Positions 50,389-61,149 of a stretch of 64,000 bases of DNA are shown in pieces. Source of the DNA: Planctomycetota bacterium (GTDB taxonomy: Bacteria > Planctomycetota > UBA1135 > UBA2386). The position numbers and the translations under genes were made by a program. The notes under the pieces are model-generated. The model searched no databases. It had not been told where the DNA came from and was given only the letters and a program-made list of their open reading frames with translations. The stretch covers positions 3,871,501 to 3,935,500 of the forward strand of contig JADJWQ010000006.1 in NCBI GenBank assembly GCA_016716265.1, in the 5' to 3' direction. Position 1 is the first letter of the stretch. Each line of letters opens with the position of its first letter.

Positions 50389-50943
50389 ATGACGGCCGTC
50401 GAAGCGAAGACCGACGTGCGGCTGTGGGGCGTCGTCGCCGAGTTCGCGACGCCCAAGGCGCTCTACGACGCGGCTCATGCGGTCGCCGAGGCCGGCTATC
50501 GCCGGGTCGACAGCCACACGCCGTTCCCGATCCACGGCATCGACCGCGCGCTGCGTCACCCGCCGAGCGGGCTCGGCTGGTTCGTCGCGGGAGGCGGGAT
50601 CGCCGGCATCGTCGCTGCGCAGCTGATGCAATGGTGGATGAACGGCGTCGACTACCCGTTCTGGGTCAGCGGCAAGCCGCCCTACGCGTGGGAGTCGACC
50701 ATCCCGATCACGTTCGAGCTGATGGTCCTGCTCGCCGCGCTCACCGCCGTGTTCGGCATGTTCATCCTCAATGGACTGCCGCGGCTCCATCACCCGGTGT
50801 TCAAGCACTCGACCTTCCACCGCGTGTCCGACGACCGGTTCTTCCTGTCGGTCGAAGCGCGCGATCCGAAGTTCGATCGCCACGGCACTGCCGCGCTGCT
50901 CGAGCAGATCGGCGCCACGAACGTCGAGATCGTGGAGGACTGA
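50389..50943 (+). CDS. actD: Alternative complex III subunit D (DUF3341)
   Basis: 184 residues from ATG 50389. 'LWGVVAEFATPKALYDAAHAVAEAGYRRVDSHTPFPIHGIDRAL' is the DUF3341 opening, followed by two membrane helices (~60-80 and ~105-128) and 'RFFLSVEARDPKFD' near the end. ActD is a small membrane subunit without cofactors that stabilises the complex. It overlaps none of its neighbours: one base separates it from actC, and four bases separate it from actE. Confidence 0.92.
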   Translation: MTAVEAKTDVRLWGVVAEFATPKALYDAAHAVAEAGYRRVDSHTPFPIHGIDRALRHPPSGLGWFVAGGGIAGIVAAQLMQWWMNGVDYPFWVSGKPPYAWESTIPITFELMVLLAALTAVFGMFILNGLPRLHHPVFKHSTFHRVSDDRFFLSVEARDPKFDRHGTAALLEQIGATNVEIVED

Positions 50944-50947
50944 CCCG

Positions 50948-51610
50948 ATGACCGCCGTGCCAATCTCCACCTGCTCCCGACCGACGGACCCGCGCAACGC
51001 GCGCGAGCCGTCGCCGGTCCGCCGACCCCGCCTGCTGGTCGCCGTCTGCGTCGGCCTGATCGCGCTGTCGTTCGGCTCGTGCCGAGGCGGTATCAGCGAG
51101 AAGCCGCCCATCCATCCGGTCCTGGACATGGACTTCCAGCCCAAGGTCAAGGCGCAGATGGCTTCGGACTTCCCCGGGTTCGCCGACCAACGCGGCATGC
51201 GCACGCCGCCCGCTGGCACCCTGGCGAGCGACGCGTTGGGCGAGGCCCCGCTGCACGTCTTCAAGGACGCCGCGGGCAACTACGTGTCGAACCCGCTGCC
51301 TGCCACGCGCGACGACGTGCTGCGCGGCCAGGAGCGGTTCAACGTCTACTGCTCCGCGTGCCACGACCGCAGCGGCGCGGGACAGGGTCTCGTGCTGCAA
51401 CGAGCCAGGGTGTCGAGCCCGGCCGCGTTCAACTATCTCCTTCCGGACCTGGGGGCCGAGCCGCGTCTCCGCGACTCGGCGGACGGCTACTTCTACGAGG
51501 TGATCACGCAGGGCAAGGGCACGATGCCCGCCTACGGGCACCAGATCCCCGTTCGCGACCGTTGGTGCATCGTCCACTACCTGCGGGTCCTGCAGGCGCG
51601 CTTCCAATGA
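50948..51610 (+). CDS. actE: Alternative complex III subunit E, mono-haem cytochrome c lipoprotein
   Basis: 220 residues from ATG 50948. A signal peptide ends in LSFGSC, a lipobox, so the protein is membrane-tethered on the periplasmic side. A single haem motif CSACH lies near residue 135, with 'GTMPAYGHQIPVRDRWCIVHYLRVLQ' (Met ligand region near residue 197) as in the family. ActE probably hands electrons to the cytochrome domain of the terminal oxidase. Fits the standard order before actF. Sixty-four bases separate it from actF. Confidence 0.92.
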   Translation: MTAVPISTCSRPTDPRNAREPSPVRRPRLLVAVCVGLIALSFGSCRGGISEKPPIHPVLDMDFQPKVKAQMASDFPGFADQRGMRTPPAGTLASDALGEAPLHVFKDAAGNYVSNPLPATRDDVLRGQERFNVYCSACHDRSGAGQGLVLQRARVSSPAAFNYLLPDLGAEPRLRDSADGYFYEVITQGKGTMPAYGHQIPVRDRWCIVHYLRVLQARFQ

Positions 51611-51674
51611 GCGCCATCCAGGCCGTCCGACCTCCCCACGCCTCCGACTCCCGTCCGCTTCCAACCGTCCTTCC

Positions 51675-52979
51675 ATGACCGCCACGTCCATCGCACCGAA
51701 CGTCGCGCCACCGATCGACGAGCTCGCCCCGGGGCTCGTGACGCGCGCGCGCGAGGGCGACCTGTCCGGCTCGATGCGGATCCTCATCGGGCTCGGTGTG
51801 CTCGGCCTCGGCGCCTCGTTGATCGGCGTGCTCGCGGGTGAGGAGGTACGCGGCCAGGCGCTGTTCTCCTACCTGGTCGCCTACATGTTCACGCTCGGCA
51901 TCGCGCTGGGCAGCCTGTTCTTCGTGATGCTGCAGCACATCACGCGCGCGGGCTGGAGCGTGGTGGTGCGCCGCATCGCCGAGAACATGATGGCGCTGCT
52001 CTGGCCGTGGATACCGATCCTGTTCCTGCCGCTCGCGATCGGCTACCACGATGTCTGGCACCATTGGGCGGCGGCCGTGACCGATCCGACCGCAGCCGGC
52101 TACGACCATCTGCTGGCCGGCAAGGCGAGCTACCTGAACGCCGAGTTCTTCCTGGTCCGCGCGGCGATCTACTTCGCCGTCTGGGCCTTGCTGTCACGGT
52201 TCTTCCGCAACAGCAGCCTTGCCCAGGACCAGAACGGCGATCCGGGCCTGTCGATGCGCATGGCGCGGCGCGCGTCGATCGGCCTCCTGCTGTTCGCGCT
52301 GTCGGTCACCTTCGCGGCGTTCGACTGGATCATGTCGCTCGACCCGCACTGGTACTCGACGATCTTCGGCATCGTCTACTTCGCCGGCGGGGTGATGGCG
52401 TTCTTCGCGACCCTCGCGCTACTCGCCATGTGGATCCAGCGCCGCGGCTACCTGCGGAACGCGATCTCCCAGGAGCACTACCACGACGTGGGCAAGCTCC
52501 TGTTCGCGTTCATGGTGTTCTGGACCTACGTCTCCTTCTCGCAGTACATGCTGATCTGGTACGCGAACATCCCGGAGGAGACCGTTTGGTACGCGCATCG
52601 CGCCAACACCCACTGGGATCACGGTGTGACGGTGCCCTGGGGATACGTGGGCGCGACCCTGGCGATCGGGCACTTCATGGTGCCGTTCGCGTTCCTGATG
52701 TCGCGCCACATGAAGCGCAACCGGCTGACGCTCGCCATCGCAGCCGTGTTCCTGCTCGTGATGCACTGGTTCGACATGCAGTACCTGATCATGCCGAACC
52801 TCGAGTCCGCCGATCACGTCCACCACCACGGCATGAGCCTGAGCTGGCTCGATGCGACGACGATGGTCGGCATGGTCGCGCTGTTCCTGGGACTCACCGT
52901 CCGCAACATCGCTTCGACACCGTTGATCCCGGAGCGCGATCCGCGCCTCGCGGAGTCGCTGCGCTTCCACAACATCTGA
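51675..52979 (+). CDS. actF: Alternative complex III subunit F, NrfD-like membrane protein
   Basis: 434 residues with about ten membrane helices. Characteristic stretches include 'YLVAYMFTLGIALGSLFFVMLQHITRAGWSVVVRRIAE', 'WIMSLDPHWYSTIFGIVYFAGG' and 'FSQYMLIWYANIPEETVWY' (read in parts). ActF is the second, ActC-like membrane subunit; it lacks a full quinol site and is proposed to help proton movement. Conserved His pairs (HDVWHHW near residue 120) sit at the membrane face. Length and helix number fit the family. The small gene at 52999 follows by 19 bases. Confidence 0.92.
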   Translation: MTATSIAPNVAPPIDELAPGLVTRAREGDLSGSMRILIGLGVLGLGASLIGVLAGEEVRGQALFSYLVAYMFTLGIALGSLFFVMLQHITRAGWSVVVRRIAENMMALLWPWIPILFLPLAIGYHDVWHHWAAAVTDPTAAGYDHLLAGKASYLNAEFFLVRAAIYFAVWALLSRFFRNSSLAQDQNGDPGLSMRMARRASIGLLLFALSVTFAAFDWIMSLDPHWYSTIFGIVYFAGGVMAFFATLALLAMWIQRRGYLRNAISQEHYHDVGKLLFAFMVFWTYVSFSQYMLIWYANIPEETVWYAHRANTHWDHGVTVPWGYVGATLAIGHFMVPFAFLMSRHMKRNRLTLAIAAVFLLVMHWFDMQYLIMPNLESADHVHHHGMSLSWLDATTMVGMVALFLGLTVRNIASTPLIPERDPRLAESLRFHNI

Positions 52980-52998
52980 GCCCGTCCCGTTGACTGCC

Positions 52999-53307
52999 AT
53001 GGCCCACTCCGCCGAGCCGACGCGCACCAGCGACATCCCGGAGCACGATCCCACGCGGGACATCGACGGTCGTCTGACCTGGACGTGGCTGCTCGCCTGC
53101 ACGATCGGCGTGTTCCTGACGGTGTTCGTCCTCCACCTCGTCTACGAGGAGCTTCGCTTCGCGCAGCACCGCGAGGTCGTGGAGCTCGCGCCGACGTCGG
53201 CGCGCGACGAGCTCCACATGCAGGAGCGCGCCTACCTGGACGCCGATCCGAAGGCGAACCGGATCTCCGTCGAGCAGGCGCTCGAACGCTACGTCGGCAG
53301 TCGTTGA
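52999..53307 (+). CDS. Small single-helix protein between actF and the SCO gene
   Basis: 102 residues from ATG 52999; TTG 52990 would add three. One hydrophobic helix (WTWLLACTIGVFLTVFVLHLVY, about 28-50) is preceded by an acidic N-terminus and followed by a charged periplasmic or cytoplasmic tail 'REVVELAPTSARDELHMQERAYLD' and 'ISVEQALERYV'. It occupies the place where some alternative complex III operons carry an extra small subunit (called ActG or ActH), but I did not recognise a specific family. Its coding potential is good (start, length, helix) and it is in the operon. Confidence 0.72.
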   Translation: MAHSAEPTRTSDIPEHDPTRDIDGRLTWTWLLACTIGVFLTVFVLHLVYEELRFAQHREVVELAPTSARDELHMQERAYLDADPKANRISVEQALERYVGSR

Positions 53308-53449
53308 TCGACGGCCCGCCCCGCCGCGCCGCAGACGACCACCGCGGCAACCGTGGGCCACCCGCTTCCGAATCCTCTCGAGGGCGCCGACCGGGCGCCC
53401 GGCGCAGTTTTCAGAGACCCTCCCGAAGATCGCCACAGGCCGAACCGCG

Positions 53450-54307
53450 ATGAACCCGCTCCGCCGACCACTTCGCCCGCTCGCCTTCGCCGCCGCCGCG
53501 CTCGCGGTGGCCGCAGCGCCGGTGCGCGCGCAGTGGGGGCCGCAGCAACCGGGGGTCGTCGACGAGCAGGCGACGATGGCGAACCGGCTCGGCGAGCGCG
53601 CAGAGCTGAGCGGTGTGTTCCGCGACGAGCTGGACCGGCCGATCCGCATCCAGGAGCTGATGTCCCCCGACCGGCCGCTGGTGCTCAACCTCGGCTACTT
53701 CAGCTGTCCCGGCATGTGCGGCATGGTCCTGAACAGCCTGCTGCGGGCGGTCGAGGACTCGGCAATGACGCCGGGCGCCGACTTCGATCTGGTGACCGTC
53801 AGCATCGACGACCGCGAGGGGCCGGCGCTCGCCAGCGACAAGAAGTCCACCTACGTCACGGCGCTCGGGCACCCGGCGTGGACAGAGCGCTGGCACCTGC
53901 TGACCGGTGACCGCGCGACGATCGACGCGCTGAGCTCGAGCGTGGGCTGGCGGTTCCGCAAGGATGCCGCGACCGGCCAGTACGACCACCCGCCGATGGT
54001 CGTGCTGGTGTCGCCGTCCGGGGTCACGACCCGCTACCTCGACGCTCGCTACCTCGACGGTCGGACGCTGCGCCGTGCGGTCGTCGAATCCAGCGACGGC
54101 AAGATCGGCACGTTCGTGGAGCGCGTGCTGGTCAGCTGTCTGACGTTCGATCCGAACACGGGTGCCTACACGGTCACCGCGATGACCGTGATGCGCATCG
54201 GCGGGCTCGTCGCGGTCCTCGCCATCGCCTCGATGATCATCGTGCTGTGGCGTCGTGAGCGCCGCAGGCAGGCGGCGACGACCGCGTCGCCGGCGACGGC
54301 GGGATGA
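53450..54307 (+). CDS. SCO1/SenC copper chaperone
   Basis: 285 residues from ATG 53450, after a 142-base gap. A signal or anchor segment (PLAFAAAALAVAAAPVRAQ) is followed by the thioredoxin-like SCO fold: 'RPLVLNLGYFSCPGMCGMV' with the copper motif C-x3-C (about residue 86), and 'QYDHPPMVVLVSPSG' supplying the ligand His (about residue 182). A C-terminal helix (IGGLVAVLAIASMIIVLW) with a basic tail gives a second anchor, which is less usual. It delivers copper to the CuA site of CoxB, matching its place right before coxB. Confidence 0.92.
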   Translation: MNPLRRPLRPLAFAAAALAVAAAPVRAQWGPQQPGVVDEQATMANRLGERAELSGVFRDELDRPIRIQELMSPDRPLVLNLGYFSCPGMCGMVLNSLLRAVEDSAMTPGADFDLVTVSIDDREGPALASDKKSTYVTALGHPAWTERWHLLTGDRATIDALSSSVGWRFRKDAATGQYDHPPMVVLVSPSGVTTRYLDARYLDGRTLRRAVVESSDGKIGTFVERVLVSCLTFDPNTGAYTVTAMTVMRIGGLVAVLAIASMIIVLWRRERRRQAATTASPATAG

Positions 54308-54350
54308 GCGCACGACCCGAGGACGCCCAATCGACATTCAACAGCCGGTG

Positions 54351-55325
54351 ATGACCTTGATCGCATTCCAAGATCCGCTCGGGCAGCTACCGACCCCGGC
54401 GTCGACCTTCGCCGAGGAGGTCGATCCGCTGTTCACGTTCCTCACGGTGATCAGCATCTTCTTCTTCACGCTGATCCTCGTCGTGTTGGTCTACTCGGCG
54501 ATCCGCTATCGGCGGCGGCGTCCGGATCAGCCGCCGGCGTCGCAGATGACCCACAACACGACGCTCGAGGTCGTGTGGACGCTGATCCCGACCGTCATCC
54601 TGATGGTGACGTTCGCGTGGGGTCTGAAGGGCAACCTGGATCAGCAGATCGTGCCGGCAGACGCGCGGGCCTACACCGTCGAAGCGTGGAAGTGGGCCTG
54701 GGCCTTCCACCACCCCGGTGACGATCCGAACAACCCGCAGACCGCCGCCGAGGACCTCTACTGCGAGATCGGTGTGCCGGTGCGGATCACGATGACGAGT
54801 CGGGACGTGCTGCACTCGCTCTACATCCCGGCGTTCCGCGTCAAGCGCGACGTCGTTCCCGGTGTGCGGCAGATCCTCTGGTTCCGCCCGACCGAGCTGG
54901 GCACCTACGACCTGTTCTGCGCCGAGTACTGCGGTGACGGTCACTCGCTCATGCGCCGCAAGGTCCACGTCGTCGACGCCGAGACGTTCGCGAAGAAGCC
55001 GTGGATCGACATCCCACAGACCCCCGAGGGTCGCGGCGAGAAGTGGTACACGCAGGCCGGCTGCATTGCCTGCCACTCTCTCACCGACCAGATCACGGTC
55101 GGCCCGGTGTTCAAGGGCATCTGGATGCGGCCCGGCCAGTTGCAGAGCGGCGAGAGCTACGTCGCGGACGCGGACTACATCCGCAACTCGATCCGCAATC
55201 CTGCCAGCCAGCTCGTGGCCGGCCGCCCGAATTGGGTGGCGGGCGCGATGCCGCAGTTCACGGAGGCGCAGCTCACCGACGAGCAGATCGACGACCTCAT
55301 CGCCTGGATGAAGACGCTGAAGTGA
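54351..55325 (+). CDS. coxB: Cytochrome c oxidase subunit II with fused cytochrome c (caa3 type)
   Basis: 324 residues from ATG 54351. Two N-terminal helices ('LFTFLTVISIFFFTLILVVLVYSAIRY' and 'VVWTLIPTVILMVTFAWGL') lead to the CuA domain: 'EAWKWAWAFHHPG' (the aromatic electron-entry patch), 'SRDVLHSLYIPAFRVKRDVVPG', and the CuA ligands in 'CAEYCGDGHSLM' (about residue 189). A cytochrome c domain follows, with CIACH (about residue 237) and a Met-bearing 'GAMPQFTEAQLTDEQIDDLIAWMKTL'. The fused haem defines a caa3 oxidase, which takes electrons directly from ActE-like donors. It lies 43 bases after the SCO gene. Confidence 0.96.
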   Translation: MTLIAFQDPLGQLPTPASTFAEEVDPLFTFLTVISIFFFTLILVVLVYSAIRYRRRRPDQPPASQMTHNTTLEVVWTLIPTVILMVTFAWGLKGNLDQQIVPADARAYTVEAWKWAWAFHHPGDDPNNPQTAAEDLYCEIGVPVRITMTSRDVLHSLYIPAFRVKRDVVPGVRQILWFRPTELGTYDLFCAEYCGDGHSLMRRKVHVVDAETFAKKPWIDIPQTPEGRGEKWYTQAGCIACHSLTDQITVGPVFKGIWMRPGQLQSGESYVADADYIRNSIRNPASQLVAGRPNWVAGAMPQFTEAQLTDEQIDDLIAWMKTLK

Positions 55326-55346
55326 CGTCGACGAGGTGAATTCACG

Positions 55347-57037
<1,691 letters not shown>

Positions 57038-57041
<4 letters not shown>

Positions 57042-57730
57042 GCGGACACGCCACGATCGTGACGCCGACGCCCGAGGGCTTCCGCCCGCATGCCGTCGCG
57101 CACCACTTCAAGACCGCGGAGCAGGAGTTCCAGGCCGGCAAGCTCGGTTTCTGGCTGTTCCTCGCCACCGAGATCATGCTGTTCGGCGGACTGTTCGCCG
57201 CCTACTTCCTGTATCACGGCGTCTATGCCGAGACGTTCCGCGTCGGCGGCAGCACGCTGAACTGGCACCTCGGGGCGTTCAACACGGTGCTGCTGCTGAC
57301 CTCGTCCTGGACGATGGCGATGGCGGTGCGCGCCTCGCAGCTCAGCAATCGGAAGGCGCTGATCGGCTTCCTGTCCCTGACCTGGCTGTGCGCTGCCGGG
57401 TTCATGGTCGTCAAGTACTTCGAGTACACGTACAAGTTCTCGCACGGCATCGGGCCCGGCTACTTCTTCGCGCCCGAGGGCCATTACGCGGAGCTGTTCG
57501 CCGGTCTGCCGTTCCCGAACCTGTACTTCGCGCTCTACTTCACGATGACCGGCATCCACGGTCTGCACGTGCTGGTCGGAATGGGACTGATCGCGTGGCT
57601 GATCGTGCGGAGCTCGAAGGGCCACTTCCACTCCGGCTTCTACACGCCGGTCGAGCTCGTCGGCCTCTACTGGCACGTGGTCGACCTGATCTGGATCTTC
57701 CTGTTCCCCCTCCTCTATCTGGTGCCGTGA
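57038..57730 (+). CDS. coxC: Cytochrome c oxidase subunit III
   Basis: 230 residues from ATG 57038. Seven or so helices, beginning after a hydrophilic lead 'AHHFKTAEQEFQAGKLGFWLFLATEIMLFGGLF', match the Cox3 family. 'FTMTGIHGLHVLVGMGLI' and 'FYTPVELVGLYWHVVDLIWIFLFPLLYL' are the characteristic C-terminal signature (H-x2-D-x2-W). The subunit has no metal; it stabilises CoxA and helps proton uptake. It shares one base with the coxD start (TGATG). Confidence 0.95.
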
Positions 57731-58167
57731 TGTCCAAGCCCTCCCACGAGAGTCACGAGAGCCACCAGAGTCCCGACACGCACGGGCACGGCGCGGCCGT
57801 GGTCGATCACACCCACCATCCGCACGTCTGCGCGTGGCAGACCTTCGTCGGCATCTACGCGGCGCTGCTGTTCCTGACCTTCGTCACGGTCGGCGTCGCG
57901 GAGCCGGTGTCGGGGCTGCACCTCGGCAGCATGAGCATGGTCGTCGCGATGCTGGTTGCGGCGCTGAAGGCATCCCTCGTCATGACGGTGTTCATGCACC
58001 TGAAGTGGGACACCGCGATCAACAACATCGCGTTCCTCGGCTCGCTGATCTTCCTGTCGCTGCTGTTCCTGTTCACGCTGGTCGATCACTCGACCCGCGG
58101 CGAAGCCGACCCGCAGGCGGGCACGCCTGCACCGTACGCGCGCCAGGCGAAGTTCGTCGACGACTGA
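57730..58167 (+). CDS. coxD: caa3-type oxidase subunit IV (CoxD-like)
   Basis: 145 residues from ATG 57730. The N-terminal ~35 residues are unusually His-rich (SHESHESHQS, THGHG, DHTHHPHV). Three hydrophobic helices follow (YAALLFLTFVTVGVA, LGSMSMVVAMLVAALKASLVMTVFMHL, NIAFLGSLIFLSLLFLFTLVD), which matches the three-helix subunit IV of caa3 oxidases; 'ALKASLVMTVFMHLKWD' is its signature. A short hydrophilic tail follows. The His-rich lead may bind metal, for example copper; that is inference. Confidence 0.9.
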   Translation: MSKPSHESHESHQSPDTHGHGAAVVDHTHHPHVCAWQTFVGIYAALLFLTFVTVGVAEPVSGLHLGSMSMVVAMLVAALKASLVMTVFMHLKWDTAINNIAFLGSLIFLSLLFLFTLVDHSTRGEADPQAGTPAPYARQAKFVDD

Positions 58168-58175
58168 CGGCCGTT

Positions 58176-58195
58176 CGGCGACCACGACGTCGCCG
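58176..58195 (+). terminator. Hairpin after the cox operon
   Basis: CGGCGAC (58176-58182) pairs perfectly with GTCGCCG (58189-58195) around a six-base loop, nine bases after the coxD stop. A T-tract is lacking, as is common in very GC-rich genomes, so termination here is plausible but unproven. Confidence 0.4.
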
Positions 58196-58218
58196 GATCG
58201 CCGGGGAACTTCGAACCC

Positions 58219-61149
58219 GTGACGGGGATCCGTCGCTTTCGGGCGGCGGACCCTTTTCGATGGGTGGTTCCCGAGCCTCGCACCGTGACGCCCGACCCCA
58301 CACACCTCGACGCGGTCTACCTCCACGCCCGCCTGCCGGCCGATGCGCGCATCGCGTTCTACTCGGCGGCGGGCTGCGATGCCGCGCGGGCGTTGATCGC
58401 CCCGCACTTCGGCGACGTGCTGCGCGACGTCGAGCTCGAGATGGTGCTGCCGACCGAGGAGTCGACGCTCCGTCCCGTGCTGCGTGAGCCCTCGCCGCAG
58501 TCGGCGTCCTCGGAGCGCATCGTTCCGGGGATGTGGCGGCTGCCGGCGGTCGGGCTGCCGCTCCGCGACGCGTTGCCTTGGCTCGCCGAGCACCGACCCG
58601 CGTTGCCGCGCCCGGGTCTCGTGTTCCTGACCCACGCGGCCCGCCTCGCGCGCGGCATGATCGCGCGCGGCGACTTCGCGCCGGCCGACGCGAAGAGCTT
58701 CCTCGACTACGTGCCGGTGTGGTCGGAGCGCGCGCTGCGCGGGCTCGGTGCGATCGCGGAGCTGGTGCCCGGCTTCGCGCGCACCGCCCGCTTCGCGACG
58801 CAGGACGACCCGGTCTGGGCCGTGTCGGCGCGCACGCTCGCGTTCCGGGTGGTGGCACACGGCATCGACGCGCTCGCGCCGCTCGGCTCGCCCGGTCACG
58901 CGAGCGCGGAGCGGCTGCCCGACAGCTTCACGCGGCCGCGCGCCGAGCCGCTCGTCGAGATCCTCGCGCCGGAGCGCGAGCTCGAGGAGGGCGCACCGTG
59001 GGCGATCCAGCTGCTGTTCCGGCCGGTGCCCGGCGTCGACCTCCGCTACCCGCTCGAGGCGCTCGAGGAGCGTATCGAGCGCGATCCGCTCGGCGATCCG
59101 CTGATGCGCGAGACGCTCGACGAGCTCCGGCGTCACCTCGAGTCGGTCGCGGCGAAGATCCCGGCGATCCACCGTGCGATGAACATGGCGGACGGCCGGG
59201 CGTCACTGAACCGCGAGGAGCGCGACCAGGTGCTCGACCACCTCCCGCTGCTCGAGGACGAGGGCTTCCAGATCACGGTGCCCGGCGTCGAGTCGATGCA
59301 GCGGCTGTCGGCCCGCGTGTCGCTGGTCGAGCGCGCCGAGGTCGACGGCCTCCGACCTTGGTTCGACTTCCGCTGGTCGCTCGCGGTCGGCGACCAGCAG
59401 CTCGACGACAAGGACTTCCAGGCGCTCGTCGACGCGCGGTCACCGCTCGTGTTCCTCGAGCGCGGGCCGGTGCTGCTGACGCCGAAGGACCGCGACGCCG
59501 TCGAGCAGTTCAAGAAGCGCATCGGCCAGCAGGGTGACCGCATCAGCTTCTTCGAGGCGTTGCGACTGAAGCTCGGCGGTGCGACGCACCTGCACGGTCT
59601 CGCGATGGAGACCCTCGATGCGGGGCCACGACTCGAAGAGCTGGTCCAGAAGCTCGACAGCTCCCGGCGCGTCGAGGACCGTCCGCTGCCGCCGGGATTC
59701 GTCGGCGAGCTTCGCCCGTACCAGACGCGCGGTCACGCCTGGCTGCACTTCCTGATCGACCAGGGCTTCGGTGCCTGCCTCGCCGACGACATGGGTCTCG
59801 GCAAGACCGTGCAGGCGATCGCCGTGATCCTCGATTGGCGCAATCAGCACGCCGAGGCCGGCGCGGTCCTGCTCGTCTGCCCGGTGAGCGTCCTCGGCAA
59901 CTGGCGTCGGGAGCTCCACCGCTTCGCACCCGGCCTGCGCGTCGAGCTGTTCCACGGCAAGCTGCGGCCCCGCAAGCCGGAGGAGTTCGCCGCCGTGATC
60001 CGGCAGACCGACGTCGTGCTGACCAGCTTCAACCTGCTGCAGCGTGACCAGGACCTGTTCATGTCGCTGGTCTGGGAGGGAGTGATCCTCGACGAGGCCC
60101 AGAACATCAAGAACCCGTCGACGCGGCAGTCGAAGGCGGCCCGCCAGCTCAGCGGGCGCTTCCGGCTGGCGCTGACGGGCACGCCGCTCGAGAACCGTCC
60201 GCTCGACCTGTGGTCGATCATGGACTTCCTCAACGAGGGCCTGCTCGGCAACCGCACGCAGTTCCTGCAGACGCTCGAGCACCCGATCGTCAGGCAACGC
60301 AGTCGCAGCAAGGCGTCGACGCTCGGGCGGCTCGTGCGACCGTTCGTGCTGCGCCGGTTGAAGACCGACCCCGACATCGTCTCCGACCTGCCGGAGAAGT
60401 CCGAGCAGGTCGTCGCGGCCAATCTGTCGCGCGAGCAGGCCGTGCTCTACGAGGCGGTCGTGCGCAAGGGGCTGGTCGAGGTCGAGAAGGCCGCCGAGGG
60501 CATGCAACGCCGCGGCGCGATCCTCACGACGCTGCTGCGGCTCAAGCAGGTCTGCAACCACCCGGCGCACTACCAGGGCGACGGCTCGGCGCTCGCCGAT
60601 CGCTCGGGCAAGCTCGATCTGCTGACCGAGATGTTGCAGGAGGCGCTCGACGAGGGCGATCGTTGCCTGATCTTCACGCAGTTCAAGGAGATGGGCAGCC
60701 TCTTGAAGACGCACCTCGAGGAGGTGTTCGGCGCTGCCGTGCTGTTCCTGCACGGCGGCGTGCCGCAGCGCGATCGCGAGGACATGGTCGCCCGCTTCCA
60801 GGCCTCCGAACCCGACGGCCCGCGGATCTTCGTGCTGTCGCTGAAGGCCGGCGGCACCGGCCTCAACCTCACCGCCGCGAACCGCGTGTTCCACTTCGAC
60901 CGCTGGTGGAACCCCGCCGTCGAGGACCAGGCGACCGACCGCGCGTTCCGCATCGGTCAGAAGCGCAACGTGTTCGTGCACAAGTTCGTCTGCATCGGGA
61001 CGCTCGAGGAGCGCATCCAGACGATGCTCGAGCAGAAGCGCGACGTCGCGAACACGTTGCTCGGCGCCGGCGAGAACTGGCTGACCGAGCTGAGCAACGA
61101 CGAGCTGCGCCGGCTCCTCGTGCTCGACCGCAAGGAGGCGCTGGCGTGA
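58219..61149 (+). CDS. SNF2-family DEAD/DEAH-box helicase (bacterial RapA/SWI-SNF-like)
   Basis: 976 residues from GTG 58219; GTG 58285 would shorten it by 22 residues. The first ~470 residues are the bacterial SNF2 N-terminal region (SNF2_assoc-like, 'FLTHAARLARGMI', 'ITVPGVESMQRLSARVSL'). Motor motifs: I 'LADDMGLGKTVQAIAV' (~519), Ia 'LLVCPVSVLGNWRREL', II 'ILDEAQNIKNPST' (~622), III 'LALTGTPLENRPLDLWSIMDFL', and V/VI 'KAGGTGLNLTAANRVFHFDRWWNPAVEDQATDRAFRIGQ' in parts (~880). It uses ATP to move along duplex DNA or remodel protein-DNA complexes. A SWIM-domain partner is coupled downstream by GTGA. The role in this organism is unknown. Confidence 0.93.
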   Translation: MTGIRRFRAADPFRWVVPEPRTVTPDPTHLDAVYLHARLPADARIAFYSAAGCDAARALIAPHFGDVLRDVELEMVLPTEESTLRPVLREPSPQSASSERIVPGMWRLPAVGLPLRDALPWLAEHRPALPRPGLVFLTHAARLARGMIARGDFAPADAKSFLDYVPVWSERALRGLGAIAELVPGFARTARFATQDDPVWAVSARTLAFRVVAHGIDALAPLGSPGHASAERLPDSFTRPRAEPLVEILAPERELEEGAPWAIQLLFRPVPGVDLRYPLEALEERIERDPLGDPLMRETLDELRRHLESVAAKIPAIHRAMNMADGRASLNREERDQVLDHLPLLEDEGFQITVPGVESMQRLSARVSLVERAEVDGLRPWFDFRWSLAVGDQQLDDKDFQALVDARSPLVFLERGPVLLTPKDRDAVEQFKKRIGQQGDRISFFEALRLKLGGATHLHGLAMETLDAGPRLEELVQKLDSSRRVEDRPLPPGFVGELRPYQTRGHAWLHFLIDQGFGACLADDMGLGKTVQAIAVILDWRNQHAEAGAVLLVCPVSVLGNWRRELHRFAPGLRVELFHGKLRPRKPEEFAAVIRQTDVVLTSFNLLQRDQDLFMSLVWEGVILDEAQNIKNPSTRQSKAARQLSGRFRLALTGTPLENRPLDLWSIMDFLNEGLLGNRTQFLQTLEHPIVRQRSRSKASTLGRLVRPFVLRRLKTDPDIVSDLPEKSEQVVAANLSREQAVLYEAVVRKGLVEVEKAAEGMQRRGAILTTLLRLKQVCNHPAHYQGDGSALADRSGKLDLLTEMLQEALDEGDRCLIFTQFKEMGSLLKTHLEEVFGAAVLFLHGGVPQRDREDMVARFQASEPDGPRIFVLSLKAGGTGLNLTAANRVFHFDRWWNPAVEDQATDRAFRIGQKRNVFVHKFVCIGTLEERIQTMLEQKRDVANTLLGAGENWLTELSNDELRRLLVLDRKEALA

